Source of the DNA: Bombus terrestris
Taxonomy: Eukaryota; Arthropoda; Insecta; Hymenoptera; Apidae
Assembly: GCF_910591885.1 (NCBI RefSeq)
Contig: NC_063275.1
Location: forward strand, 23,858,501-23,922,500
DNA length: 64,000 bases
Direction: 5' to 3'
Numbering within the stretch: position 1 is the first letter of the stretch; each line of letters begins with the position of its first letter. Of this stretch, positions 37,864-51,941 are shown in pieces. The position numbers and the translations under genes were made by a program. The notes below the pieces were generated by a model. It was not told the origin of the DNA. It was given only the letters and a program-made list of their open reading frames with translations, and searched no databases.

Positions 37864-38635
37864 GTGTATATTGCACACGACTACGTACAGTACCAGAGTA
37901 AACAGTAATAACAATAATAATAGTAATAATAGAACACGTACAGATCATGTTTATATGTAATACTATAATGTGACACACCGTGAAGTTAATCGACTGACCC
38001 CTTAATTTGCATTCCATTTCCAAGTGGTAAATTATAATTTGCAGAAACGTTTAAAATGCCATTTCACACTTTACGTTGGTTAGTGGCAAAATTGTATAAT
38101 TTCAAACGCGGCTCTATCGTCGTTTATAAACTGAATTAACAAATTTTACAGAGTTTTAATTACGTGTTCTAACGAACCGACACTATTTACCGTATCCTTC
38201 GATTCTACACGTTTAGTTTATTTTCCATTTTCATCAAAGTAGTTGTACGGAATTTCGTGCAACTAATTCCGGCAGCATTTCGTAGTCGCTGGTTGCCACA
38301 ATTCGCATTCAATTTTCATAAAGTTCCTTTGTAGTTGCTGACGAGACAAGCGGTGCACTTCATCATGGAAAAATGAGAATTGAAACTTTCTCTTTGTCTT
38401 TCAAATTTCAGACTCTCGAGAAAGTTTGCGACATCGTGCTGAGTCTTACGTCGAAATTCGCGTCGCGCCTTGAATCTCGCGGAACTTGAAATTTTACTCC
38501 CTCCGTTCCTGCGTATAATAATTCTTACATCGAATAATATAAAATTTTATAAATATTAGAAAAATTCCTCTCCGAAGTTAATAACAAAACGTAATTTGTG
38601 ATATCATTTCATCAAATTTTTTCTCCCTTTAAATA

Positions 38636-38918
38636 CCACCTTCGACACATATGCTCATGCGTATAGCAATTAATTTACTAGGCATTATCACTAGGAAAAA
38701 TATCTCGATTTTATATTCGGACAATTGGTTCGATTTTAATGTTATTGAAAATATATGGAGTTTGTTAAAATGGCGTGTTTCCTCATGTCTAATCGTAGGT
38801 TCTTTGCGTTTTTATTTTGAAGACAAAAATTCCAGATGTGTTTGCCAAATTGATAAGGAGAATGTCAGAGCTGGAACGATTTAAAATCAAGATAAAAAGA
38901 GAAAATATAAATTATTAA
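38636..38918 (+). pseudogene. relic of a Tc1-like transposase, C-terminal part
   Basis: One frame reads ITRKNISILYSDNWFDFNVI followed by ENIWSLLKWRV, which fits the end of the Tc1 family catalytic domain, where the last acidic residue sits in (S)PDLNPIENLW..LK. Here the preceding WP..SP is decayed. Another frame at 38826-38918 continues KIPDVFAKLIRRMSE, matching the family's IP...KLI.SM.RR segment, and ends in TAA. At least one frameshift separates the two, and the upstream DD residues cannot be recognised. This is a dead DNA-transposon copy. Family assignment rests on motif recall, not a search. Confidence 0.6.
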
Positions 38919-41900
38919 TACACTGCGAATTTTTATGCATTTACAAAAATGTGCGATACATTGATATTATAAAATTGCAGAAATGCGCAAAATTTACATA
39001 ATATGTAAAAAATATCCAAAATATCCTGCTTTCTATAATGCTCGCTAAATAAAACAATGTTTTACCATGGCCTACTTTTTAAATTATATTCTCGAAAATA
39101 TGAATTTGCCTAAAAATTCCTGGTCTAATTATCAACGTGTGTACGGTTACGGTTACAGTCTAATTACATATGTATTAAGTTACATATTAATAACATATTA
39201 GAAGTTTCTAAATTTTGCTTTTAAAATTTTCTCGCGTCTCTGATTTTCGCTAAAATAGCGAGAACTGTCGAAAATTTTTAACGAGCCAAATTCGCTAGAT
39301 CGGGACTGTGGAACTTTCGAAAGCAAAATTTTCAACAAAATCTGCTTTCCTTCGTGTACCGAAAAGCCGAAGCTCGATCGAATGACCGGTGTACAGAAAC
39401 AGAACGGAAACATGAATTCTACGACAGATTGACACGTATGCAAACGTGACATATTGGACCTTTTCTCTATTTTTTCCTCGTTTTATTTTTCTATTAACGA
39501 AAACGTTTCTCTACGGCCACCCCTCACCCTCGACTCCTGCCGAACGATTTAAAGTTCGTGTGTTCGATATTTCAGCCGAGAACCTTGTCGTGCTTTTAAT
39601 TGAGCGCAAGGGATTTCGATATTCGTGCGATGCAATATGCAATCGAGTGAGCCATCCAATCGAATGGTCACGGGTCGTCGATTGCATCGACGATGCAACG
39701 ACAGCCTGGACCGACTTGTTGATAAGTTTTATTTGTTGCTCGTCAACCGGTCCACGCTTCCCCTTTCCTTTGTCCCCTGTCTTCCAATCGGGCTAGATTC
39801 GACGTTCATCCAATTAAATGTTCGCGGCCTGTTTCCCACCGGTAAACCATCGTGCAGCGATTTCTCTTTCCAGCTTAACGTGCCCGTTCCATGGCAAATC
39901 GTTTAATTACACCGGTGTTTGTTAATGTCCAGTAACACGGCCTGAAACACGCTTTCTGATAGTATTCGCGAATTCGTCGATCGGACATAAGATTACGTCG
40001 CGCTAGGTTCGTGCACAATGCAATCCAATTTATAGAGTTTAGCAGGACTATGGCTTGTGTAATATTAAAACTGTTGAATTCTTTTATATAAAAGTGAAGC
40101 AACCAAAGGTAAATCAGCAATACCTTTATGTGCGCGATGAAAGAAATGTTGTTAGTTTGGTTTCTTGTACGTGTAAATATATAGATTGTATAATATAATG
40201 TAATTATATAAATTATATTATTGTATATTTTATTTAGTTTTACATAGTCTTCCTCTTTCGTGTTTGCATCAACTTGAGCACTTTTGCATTAAGAATTTTA
40301 AACAACGATGTACTTACATATCGATTTTAATCTAAAATTTAAATAAACGTATCTTTTAATTTCCTTACGTTAATTCAGACATCAGATAATTATCTTTCTT
40401 AGATAATATAACATTTTCTTCATTTAGAGACCAAATAGAATATATCGATCACCTTTCCTTTTTTATATTACTGTTTGTGAATTGTCAAAAAAAAAGAAGC
40501 ATCGTGTATCAAATAACCCAACAAAACTTTTCCTGATCTTTTCAAACTTCGTTCTGTGTAATTATTAAATTAGAATTTCGTGGTATATCAAATAAATTTT
40601 ATCTTCCTTCCGATCCCATTACTACGTCAAATTTGATTTCATCGTTGGAAGTCGCGGAAATATAATTTTAACCAGACGAAGGCAATAGTATTGTGCGCAA
40701 AGAATAAGAGAACGGTAGAAATTCATGGCGGATTGCAAATTCGTTTCTCGGGACCGTGCAAAGGAACTGTGTCAAAAGTGTTTGCAGTATTTCGTTCTCC
40801 ATCGCTTGAAAGTTTCCTTTGGCCCGCGGCGGCTTGGAAATTAACAGATATGTAGGCGTGTTTGCGGAGCGGGTAAAAGTCGCGATGAAACACGCGGAAG
40901 AAGCACGAACTTTCAAAGACCGTTTCTCTTCTACTTTTGGGAATTATTGGAAGGATCCTACGCTTTCAACTCGGCTGATATAAATTCAATTTATATCTTC
41001 CAGTTTCGAGTAAAAGCACGCTGTATTTCAAATTTATAAAATTCTTTTCATAATATCGAAGGATGAAATTGAAAGAAAAAAATTCTTATTCTTCGTAAGA
41101 GAATGATTAGACGAAAGATTTACTGCTCGTGGGTGGAACAATTTACAATCGAATAATTTTGATAAAATACCTTTACGAATTAATAGTAGTTGAATTTCGC
41201 GTTCGTCGACTTTTAAAGCGAATGTACATGAATTTGTGCTTAGTAGTTTACATTTTTCCGATAAAGCTTGGCAAACTCCTCGGTAAACTTTCGTAATCGA
41301 TGTTACCGATCGTATTATGCGTGTACGGTTCTCGTATATCGCATCGAAGTTTCGCATCGACAACTTGATACTTTAACTACGTTCTACTTAAAGTTGGCAT
41401 TGTTAGATTTCTAATTTAACGCTACTAATATCCTGTCGGATAGCTAGTAACGTGATTGTAAATTCAGGCACTCGTCTAACGATGAAATCACCGTACGAAT
41501 TAATTAAAACTCAATCGATGGCTTTATTTGAAGGAACACTCATCATTGAACGGACGCTTTGAAGTATCTCCGTACTGGAGTCGATTAGTCTTTAACAATG
41601 TACATAAGTACACGTAGGAGTGCACATAGTCCTCGGATAGTACCTATACCTAATCATTACTCATTACTGGTTCACTTCAAGGACAGTGAAAAAGCTACAC
41701 AAGGAATTCTTCCTTCAGAAAATATGATACAAGAAATACAGAAAATGATACGCACACAACGTCGTATTTATTAAAATTTTTAATCGCTCTTTTACGTGTA
41801 CATATATTAATTTCGTAACATTTGGAAACATACGGATTTTTTAAAATTGAGGCTTAACGTCACAGGCATTTTTCCGTATCAGAAAGAGTTTATTACTTGT

Positions 41901-44277
41901 ACAAGGAAATTAATTCATTTCCGAATTAATTTAAATAATTAATAATAATTCTACGATTCTTTATATTATGGGCAAACTTCGATATAAAAGAGATGATCGT
42001 TAATCAAACGTGTGTATTTCCTGTATTAACAAAAATATTCATGAATCGATCTCTTGTCTATTAAACCGGATTAAACAAAACGCCAATATTTCATTCAAAC
42101 ATTACATTTTGCTGTGTTTATTCGTGCATCGAGGAAATTTTCATTGATTCATCGATAAATTCGCGTTTAAGAACAAATTGTTGTATGTTAATATCTGGCG
42201 ATTAATCTAACCGGTTGTCAGCATCTTTAGAATAGTTAACTTGATAAACACGTGGAAGATATTCGCTGTCATCTAACAGAACGCTGGTATTTATTGCGTT
42301 ATCGTGTCACATTAATTACATATACGCCAGAGCATCGGGGAAATTGCATATTTATAAAATGACATTTCACTGTTTATTATATGTGAGACAATATGTTGCA
42401 TAATGCAGCCTGAAATTAACATATCGAACATGTATTCTGCTCAAATAAATGCGAAACTAATTATCCGTTATCGCTACGAACCTTCATCTCGATCGACGCA
42501 CGAACTAAATGCGTTTCCATTGTCCTATTTCGTTGACGCGTTCGATTGCATTCGTGTCGCGCGATTAGGAACACAAGCTCGAAAGAAATATGATATTTCG
42601 TAAAGTTATAATTTACAGAATTTATGACATTCGAGTCTTTACGTGTCGTATACGATAGAATTAGTATGGTTTTAGAATATAGTTTGGAATAGAAGCTGCA
42701 AACTACGTAATTTCAATCTCTGCTATAACGTGTTATTATTCTCATACCGTTTAATCTTCTTGTTTCATCTCATTATTTTTCGCCCCATTTTCTTCTCTTT
42801 TCAGATAATACATATCCATGAGAATATTTCTCCAAATATCTACCTCAACGTTTAATGAAACTTTATACGACATCAAAGAGTTATTTTTAATTTACATCTC
42901 TCACGATTATGAAAATTAATATCGTAAATTTCAAAGGCATTTTGTGTCCAACAAAATGAAATTTACGTTTATCAGAGAGTACGCGGGCAGAAAGAATACG
43001 ACGCATATTTTCCCAAACAGTCCGATCGCGCTCGTTGCTTTCAAAACGTATAATATTCCGTTTCTGGTAATATTTCTTCGCTATTTTTATACTACATTAC
43101 CGTTTCATATCTCTCTATTTATTTATCCCTGTGTAGAACGCGTTCCTCGAAATACACCAAGTAAATAATTTCATAGAAGATATATTCCCATAACTGTGGC
43201 GGCCATTTACGAAGCTACGGTGCAATATCGCGAGGTTGCTCGAATTACGTACAAGCGTGCACGCGTACGCACACACCAGGGGTAGTCAGATCGCGCAAAA
43301 TAGCGATGAAATTTCGAATAGAGCCGATATCTGTTCATCACCTGTCAGCTGTTAGACCTATCATATCATTCTGTCGTTTCTTCGACATTTGGCAGGAATT
43401 AATAATTGTCCATCCACGCGCATAATGCGCTCCAACGCGCGTTCACCATTCCTATATCCCAGATAATAGCTATTTTCTGTTATTCCAGTATACCGTTCAC
43501 CGTCTGCTTCAATTTATTTCGAAATATTCCGACGACAATGCCCTCTATCGTTTCGCTCCACGCTTATTTAATTATCGCTTCGAAGAAATTTATTTAGCCG
43601 AACAGCGTTATTTTGTTTGACATTTTGCGCGCGTGATGTTTCATTAGAATCTGTTTAACTCCTTTACAAACTCATACACTTTATACTAAACTGCTTTTCA
43701 AACTACTCATACGAATATCCTTTAATTTTCTCGTGCGTTTCACCGTAATTAAAAGAGAAATTATTTATTTTCTTTATCATATTGTACGCTAACGTTACGC
43801 CTACGATTATGCGTAGGAACACTTAACACTAATTTATTATTAATTCTGACGATACAAAGTGTACGTAGGAAGTATATTTGTATTTACAAGAAATGTATTT
43901 TCAATATTGATCTTCTCAAGTACCTTAAACTATTCTTTTATCAACTTCTATACCGCTCCTGTCTTATGTAATACCAAGTATATTACACAACACGTGTTAA
44001 TATTTGTACTTTCGTGTCGATCATTCGACATTCAATATGCATTGCCATTAACGCAACTATTGCTTCCTGGTATTATACGTTTTAATCGTTCAATGTTTGT
44101 CATTCGATCGGAAGAACATAAAAAGATAATAAGCTTGCAACTAAATGTTGCAGGGAGATTATCCAAAGGAAAACATTTCTAATGAAACAAGATATGCAAC
44201 CGTAAAGACGGAGTATCCTAATGCGTTAAGACATTCTTTGTTAATTTACGATGTTTAACACCTACCTAATTGTAATA
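38919..44277. other. stretch without a supported gene
   Basis: AT-rich, with a GC-richer patch at 39440-39900 that has parallel frames in two phases and no splice support. 38930-39050 resembles other dispersed patches in the window (see findings). No RNA gene was seen. Confidence 0.45.
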
Positions 44278-44490
44278 TTAGGTTGTCCGAAAAGTTTCTT
44301 TCGTTTTACAAGGAAATAATAGACGCGCAATGTTTTCTGTTTTATATTAATTTATTGAATTATGCACGAACATAATAATAGAAATAGAACGAAATGGATC
44401 ATACCTAATACAATAAAATGATATAAAACAGAAATCGTCGTTCGTCTATTAACACATTATGAAACGAAAGAAACTTATCGGACAACCTAA
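44278..44490. mobile_element. mariner-type MITE, copy 2 (213 bases), inverted relative to copy 1
   Basis: It starts TTAGGTTGTCCGAAAAG, ends CTTATCGGACAACCTAA and is flanked by TA on both sides (44276-44277 and 44491-44492). The inner sequence ATGCACGAACATAATAATAG followed by ATGGATCATACCTAAT is the reverse complement of the middle of copy 1, so the two lie in opposite orientations 24.6 kb apart. It is non-autonomous, with no transposase frame, and folds as one long imperfect hairpin. Confidence 0.92.
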
Positions 44491-44492
44491 TA

Positions 44493-47061
44493 TTTACAAC
44501 TGCATCATTGCTTATTCAATAAATTTGTGTAAACTTTAATTCGGTGAACGTTCGGTGCGCAACAGAAACTCAGCGCGTACATTTTCAATCGATTCATCTA
44601 TGAGTTGGTCGACGGCACACCGTTTGCACTAAATAATTCGAACCGATGCCGCGATGTTTACAATCTCCCAGGGATTAGTCGGAGGAAATAGAAAGCCGAT
44701 CGAACGAACGATCGGTATGCGGGTAAACGAATTTCATTGGGTCGTGTTTGGATAAATAATCGGCTGTCATGGATTTCGCGAGAGTCGATGTAATTCGATT
44801 GGAAATACATACATCTATGTGGCCGCGACACGACGCTTTCATCAGGAAGTTGGCGAATAAGAACGACAAACGCCAGATTTCTATCCCAATATCGCACGCA
44901 AAAGCGTGTAAACAGGCGGCCAACGGATTTCACTTCGCGTCTTTTCCTTTCTCTTTCTCCTCGTCCCTCTTTTTCCCTCCGTCTGAATCTCGAGCTCGGA
45001 CCCTTTGTTCGTTTGCTCGAGCTCGGAGGAAACCTTTTTCAACTTCCAGATCCGTAGCAAGTATTTTGGAAACCTTTGCCGATCTTAGACTTCTCGCGAA
45101 CCTTTCTGGAAAAACTTTTTACCTTCCGCTCGAAGCCCTGTTGACTTTTAGAAGCCATCCACCGGAAAATGTTCCTATGGCGCACTTTGTCGTGGACAAA
45201 ATCACGTTCAACTCGGTTTTAAGAGACTCTTACGTCGAAAAGAAGATTACACTTTCCGAGGGCCAGAATTCTTCAGCTGAATCTCTTTCTCCGCGATTCC
45301 TCGAGACTAGCTCGTCCTCGCACCTTCATCTTTTAATTAAACACGCGACTTGTAATTCTTATAATAATTTCTGATTTTATCTGATTATATCTATAGTTTT
45401 ATCATTTGTTCGCGTAACGTTATTTAGTGTAAGTCACGTGCCTCTATCTTCTAATTATTTCATTACAAATCTATTATTCTGTTAAATAAAATAAAATTTA
45501 CCGATACACTGTTCTAACATTTATGACCTGCGGTATATATTCGAAATTTGTCACGTTCTTCTCTACGCTATATGCTCAGTAAGCAACTTTTACAATTATT
45601 TATTTCGTGGTCTTAAACAAATAACGTTTGATACTTTTAGAATTTAAAGTTTTCCGACCTTCTAATCGCTTTCGAAAGTACAGAACACGTATAACTCGTG
45701 AAACTTGAATCAGGCGCGCGGTTACAAAGCGGATAACGATTCGATTACTCATTGCCAGTCGACGAGCGTCCACCCATGAAGCAGGCGGTTCTTGAAATCC
45801 AGCTGAAGCTGTTTCGAACTTTTAATCAGTTTACATGATTTCGCGGGAATTGGAGTTTCCGTGGGCCGCTATAAACGCTAATTAAGCCGTTTCGCCGTCT
45901 AGGATGCATTGTGTTCTCGCGCGTGTGGCGCAGCCTTGTCGCTTTTCGCTGCAATCACGGGATTTAAACGCTGACGGTTTAATTAGGGTTACACAGTTTT
46001 GCCTGTCGAAATTAGCGCGGCTGACGTCGAAGGTACAAAGGCTCGCGGGACTAACGCGACCCGTCCAGGGCACCGTTATTAAAATTACGACACTTCGTAT
46101 TAGCGACGACGTTGCGCTACAAAGTCGCTATTCTGGCAAAATGTATAGGGTGGTCCTCTTATCTCGGATTTCTTGATATCTTACAGTTGAAGAATCGAAG
46201 CAAACGAGGCTGTGAATGGTAAAACTAAAGTTTCGGATTGGAAACAACGTTTCGATTACCGAAATGTTATTTATTGATAAAATATAACAAAATTTATTTA
46301 TTACGCGTGCTATATTACCTTGTATAACTTCACTATGTTTTCATTTTAATAATTTAAAGATCATTTAACTAACAACAAGAGGCATTTTATATTTTAGAAA
46401 AGGGAGATTTATATTTTATATTTTAAAGAGATTATAAATACTATTTTCTTGATTACGTGGTTTCTTTAAAAAGGTTACAAGTACCATTTTTTTATTTAAT
46501 GGAATAATTGATTTATCTACGCACATGTTCAAGACTGTGAGCAGCTGGCTAATTTAGAAAACTGAAGAACACGAAATGCTAAAAACTATATGAATTATTA
46601 TAATATCTATATTTGTTGATATTGGCATTGATGTAAATAACCTTTTTAAAGAATACGATTTCCTTAAATGGCACTTACAGCCAGTTTTACTTCCACTCTT
46701 CAATTATATAATTATTTTCTTGGTTCGAAACAACGAACTCGATCGATGATTCACGATCTTTCCTTTCAACGGAATTTTTATGTTCTCCTTGTCCTTCACA
46801 GGTAAGTCCAATAAAATTAAAGTCAAAATATCTTTACGAGCTTTTTAAAAAAACCGTCAATGGCCTAGAAAATTGGAAAAAATTGACCTTTGGGAGGAAA
46901 AATCGTAAACCATGATATTCGTCGTTCTGAACCAACCAATTTTGTCCCAACATAACTTTTTGTATGGATAAAAATAACTAAGATATTAACCAATCTGAGA
47001 TGAAAGAAACACCACGTATATCTACATATGCATACACAAGCTCTGGGAAAAGTTAACTTTT
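44493..47061. other. stretch without a supported gene
   Basis: GC-richer islands at 44640-45340 and 45700-46180. The longest plus frame (44769-45374, 201 codons) is Ser/Phe/Arg-rich, overlaps two minus frames, has no domain and no conserved-looking core, and is treated as chance. The rest is AT-rich. Confidence 0.4.
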
Positions 47062-47451
47062 TCAGACATCATTTTTGTAACTTTCTAGCTTTTTGAAAGT
47101 ATCGAGGCTATCCCTTCTGGCTATCTTCCGCTTTATGTGGAGTTCTGTTGGGCTCGTTACAAAAGATTTGAACTTTTTTAATTTATCTCTGGAGTTTGTT
47201 TTAATTAAATGATCTTCTGCTAGTGCATACTTTAATATCTTTAGCTTTATATTCCGTTTATACTTCTTCCAATTATGCAATATGTATACATTATTCGGTG
47301 CTGGTAATGAATATTGAAAACTGAAGTAGTTTGCATTTTTATGTTTCGAAGAAAATGAAATAAATCTTATCGGATTAATACGTATTCTCAAGCTTGCAAA
47401 GTACCATAATTTCAGTGTTTCATATTCGTACAATATATTCGTTCTAACCAC
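47062..47451 (-). CDS. candidate ORF or 3' exon of unknown function
   Basis: A 129-codon frame in AT-rich DNA, where stops should be frequent. From about residue 43 the sequence looks protein-like: FQYSLPAPNNVYILHNWKKY, then KYALAEDHLIKTNSRDKLKK, SFVTSPTELHIKRKIARR and a TAA-type AT-rich 3' flank. An acceptor-like CTACTTCAG lies just before FQYS and would give a phase-2 entry, so the first third may be intron. I recognise no family. A mobile-element fragment or a lineage-specific gene end is possible. Confidence 0.3.
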   Translation of the reverse strand: MVRTNILYEYETLKLWYFASLRIRINPIRFISFSSKHKNANYFSFQYSLPAPNNVYILHNWKKYKRNIKLKILKYALAEDHLIKTNSRDKLKKFKSFVTSPTELHIKRKIARRDSLDTFKKLESYKNDV

Positions 47452-50400
47452 ACTTTAACTCATAGTAGAAGTAGAATCTGAAAGTTTTAGTCAGACTAAC
47501 ATTACACGTTACACATTTTGCTTGATTAATAGTATAATTCTCACGACTATTTAAACAATCTTCTATTATCTTAAACGTAGAAATTAATTTTAACGATCTT
47601 CTGATAATTCTAACGAGCAAATATTTCCAAAGGCCAATTAAATTAGTCTAAAACTTAGTCTTAAAGAAACCAAATTTACACGGGTCATCACCGATTCGGA
47701 GTACAGATTTACCAAACGATCTGCGAACGATCTATCAAATTCACAGCTTCGTCGCTCCTTTAAGAAGCTGAAGAGCTATTTCGCCAAACAAAAGATCTCA
47801 TTGAAGGTAACGAACAGCCAGAAGAGCACGAAATATAATCGAGCGTCCCGTTGAAACGACAAGAATCGCATCCTCGTTTCGTCCAGAGGTTCGATGTTTC
47901 TCTATCGGCGATTGTAGTTGCGGGTTGCGATTTATAGCCACTGGTATTTACGTTTCGCAGTTAACTCCGGTTTTACGAGCGGCAGACGGCAAAACGAAGA
48001 ACACGAGAGCCAGATCCGTTCTTAATTACGCTTTTTGTTCGTGCATCTATGCAGGAGGAAGCATAATTCGACTGTTTGCAGTCTTCGTCGAAGGCGTCGT
48101 GGCAAAGACGTCGAGCTCTCTGCGTTTCGCTGTGATAATTCATGCTAAAACACATCGGTGCACGATGTTGCGCAGTGATTTCTACTGGTTGCATTAGCAC
48201 TCACTCCTCGGGATAAGTGTACTTAATGTTTGCCGCGTTTCTATCTCGATTGGCTGCTCCACCTTTGCTCGAATAATTAACGAAAGTGTTACGTATAGTC
48301 GCAGTATGATTAGAAAACGTTGAAGCGATATAATTTCATCTCTTTTCTAATTTTTGTCTCTTAAAAGTAAGATACTTTAATTATGAAAAAGATTCGAGGA
48401 AGAATTATTAAGCGGAATGTTAAACGATTTATGAATAATTTGAGAAGAACGTGGGAGACAGTCGAGCCGTTTACAACTAGAGAAACATTGATCAATTCCG
48501 TAAATTGGGTAATAGAAAAAGGCAACGACGTTGCAAATATTATTTTTTAGAATTTACCTCGGAATTTATTACTATTTATTTCATTTCTTCTGATAATCAA
48601 ATTTATAAAAATAAGAACAATTTTTCTTCTTTTCTTGAGCAGCTGAATCTAAATATACGTGATATCAATGCATAATGAATTCGAGGAAAGGTTTAATTAC
48701 AAATGTAAAACAGATATAAGATTGGCGTGCCACTTTAATTATAATCCAATTCCTTTCAAAATTTCAGATACGATATCCAAGCGTGATTATATACAATTTT
48801 CATTGTCACTGGAAAAATTCACAATACCCAGTAAAGCAACAATCGTTACGAACTTTTTATTTCCTTCAAGGTTCTCCATTTTTGCCTCTCCGCAGAGTTC
48901 GCCGAATAAAAACTTTGGCTAACAGCAGAGATTAAATTTAAAGAAATTTTCGATTACTTTTCTTCAAACTTCTTTATCTCGCCTTACTAAACGCTGCTCC
49001 GATGATTATGCGAAGTTTCGTCAGCTCGAACAGCAAACTTTCGTGATATGGAGATAAAATAGCGTAGAATTTTCGGTATACGCTCCATTTTACGATATAA
49101 AAGTGCAGTAACCGAGAGGCAAACGAAATATTTTCTATAAATCTGTTTGTTGAAACGTATTAAAGTCGTTCTTTCTTTCGCCAAGATTCGTACTTTTCCG
49201 ATTTCGTTTGGCTGTTTATTCGTGTAAAGACATTGCGATATTTCCATAGCTCGGAAAGTTTTTCACGTACCTTCGTGGCCCAGCTACTTCCGCCTTTTCT
49301 CCCGGTTGAAGTGTAACCAAACTATGGAAATTTTGTTACGCAACGTGCCTTGAGTTTGTTTAGGGTAACACGGCATCCTCCTGTTGTCTCTTCTTCTTTT
49401 TCCTGAATATATTTCAACTTCTACCATTTTGACGTCGGTCGTCCAGGGACCATTTGGCTACCATTTTGACTGACTATTTTGCAATTCTGAATGATATCAA
49501 ATGATATCATCCTGTATCCTTCGTTATTGATAGTTTTCTTCTAAAAATTTTTTATTTTATTTATGCGTCAAAAACGTTCGCAGAAATAGCACTCATCTTA
49601 TTTACCTAATTTCTATTCACAGTGTTAGTTATCGCTAGTACGGTAATCTTAAGAAAACCATTTTGATCAAACTTTTTTTTACTCAACTTTATATACTTCT
49701 TTAACGCTACGTCCATTCTTCTTTGTTTTACACTTTTTACTATTCGGTAATTTAAATTTTTCTTGTACAAATGAATTTGGCATTTTTGTGAAATTTTAAT
49801 TCGTTCCTTTCAACTCTTTCCTACAGTCTGTGTAAATATTAATTCTAAAGGATTATTGCTTCAGTAATCCAGTTATTTCATGATTTATTATCTTTCTTAC
49901 GGTGTTGTAATATTCAACAAATTTATTCAGTTTTAACGATCAAACAATAATTCCCATCAGTAATGCTTTATCAGCCTTTCAGATTTACGAATATTAGAGC
50001 TAATAACGTGTCGCAATTAATTTAAACAAATCGAAGACTGAAATCGATCGAGCCAGTAAATAACGCCGAACTGCCTAATCACGCGTTTAAATTTACAATC
50101 CTCGCTATTTGCTTTCGTAGCTACGCCTCTCTGCAAGTGAAATCAGCGTCGCTAAAAAAAAACAACGTCCAAGCTCGAGTTGATCGCTGAAAAATCGCAA
50201 AAAGCGTTCGCTTTCACCAATGCTGACTGAAACCTGCCACGTTCAACGTTTGTCCAGCTGTTCCCCGTGAAAAAGCCAACGAAAACCAACTGACACGCTT
50301 AAAAAAATTTTACCTTCGTTCGCGAAGAAAAGCAAACACGTAACCCAGCCTCCAAGTAGAATAAAACTGTTTGGATCAGCCTCGCAACTCGTAAACTTTA

Positions 50401-51941
50401 CAGCACGACAGTGCTTGCTATTCTCGAGGATTCTTTCCTTTTCATTTTGTCATGTCATTTTGCATACTTAATTGACGTTTAAATGTTTAGAATATTTAAC
50501 CCATTTTCTACTACTAAAATATGTCGGCCCTTGAATCGCACATGTTTCTCATCAGAAGAAACTTTACTGTAAATATCTACTAATCAACTTAATATAGACG
50601 AACTATTGCTTTCTTTAATTATCGTTGAGAATTGTGGATCCTAATTACCGAAATAAAAGTAAAGGGACACTAAGGTTACACTTAGAATTCATATTAAAAT
50701 AGTTTTAGATTTATTTGATAAAGGATTTCCAGGATCCTCGTCGATATACATTTGCACGCGTCTCTGCACTTTCTGTGCCTCACCATCTTCCATACCACAC
50801 TGCCAACGGAACAGTTACATTCGTCTGTGTTTCGAGACACACATACTTCCACACATTCATATTCACATACGTGTGTCACTACTACGCGGCCAATCTAGTC
50901 TGATACACAAAATTCTACATATCTCAATAATTACATAACGAATTCTATCAATAGGCAGAAAGGTAGTAGGCGCGTTAACAGCATCATTTATCGTCAGATA
51001 ATTGCAACACCAAGAGCATGTGCTAATCTTATAGCATTTTTTCGTCATCCTTGACCCAATCTCATTCTTCTAACATTAAGAAATATTTGAAGGCAAAATA
51101 TAATAAAATTAAAGAGCTCTTTTGGTACATAAGCGTAGACAGAGGATTGTTGTTTGAACTGTTCCGTTATTCGAAAAATATTTATATAACAACGCGTCTA
51201 AGTACAATAGGAAAAATATTTCAGTGATTTTTTTACACATCTTAAAATACAAATTCATTGAATGCAACTCAGGTAAATATCGGACACGCGCGATTGCAAA
51301 TTACAACGTTGAACTTTCTTTACACCGTGAGATTACATCATTGTCAGTAGACATCGTTAATATATTTGCGTTGCAAATAATTATTTTTCAAACAATTGTC
51401 TGCACAAACATCGTGGATGTCAATAGAGGCTCCGTTGGCTATTTGTTCGCGCGAGAACAGCCAACATCTCCGTTAGGCACGAGCTATTACACGGTTTTCG
51501 AGGAAAGCCGACGCTCTTAGAAGGCCTCGAAGGTTATGAGTATCTGCGCGACGTTGATAAGCAGCTGCAGAGAGAACGAGGCATTATTGCGTTATCGTTT
51601 CCAAGTCCGCAAGCCTGGATCGAGCCTCCTCGAGGTGGCTTTCTCGCGTGCAAGTCACCGTTCAAGGAAGGGTCGGTATTATGCTTGGAACAGAGCTTCG
51701 AGTCTACTTCGTTGTCTCGAATTCTGCCCCTTAATTAAACGTTCGTTGTGTTTGAGGCTCGTCGAGAAACTTTCTTCCAGGGGGTCGAAGTGGATACGAA
51801 GCTTTGGGGAATGAGCGAAATTTTAGTAGATAAAAATGCGAATGTACTTGCGAAACTTTGATAAATCCCAGAGAGATTTTGCACGTTGATTTGATTAAAG
51901 AGGATTCTACCATCGTTCCAGACATTCTATTAGTTTTTACG
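47452..51941. other. stretch without a supported gene
   Basis: AT-rich, with GC-richer parts at 47700-48260 and 51400-51830. Short frames only. A minus-strand cysteine-rich frame at 50694-50879 comes from a CA/TG-rich segment and is not supported. Confidence 0.45.

Noticed and set aside
45002..45026. Similarity to the miR-375 mature sequence (TTTGTTCGTTTG then CTCGAG)
   Set aside because: One base of the conserved core is missing, and the flanks form a direct and palindromic CGAGCTCG repeat and not a miRNA-like hairpin.
44769..45374. 201-codon plus-strand frame
   Set aside because: Ser/Phe/Arg-rich, overlaps minus frames in the same GC-richer island, no domain or splice logic. Likely chance.
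50694..50879. Small cysteine-rich minus frame, venom-peptide-like at first sight
   Set aside because: The cysteines arise from a CA/TG-rich simple stretch; there is no signal peptide and no splice context.
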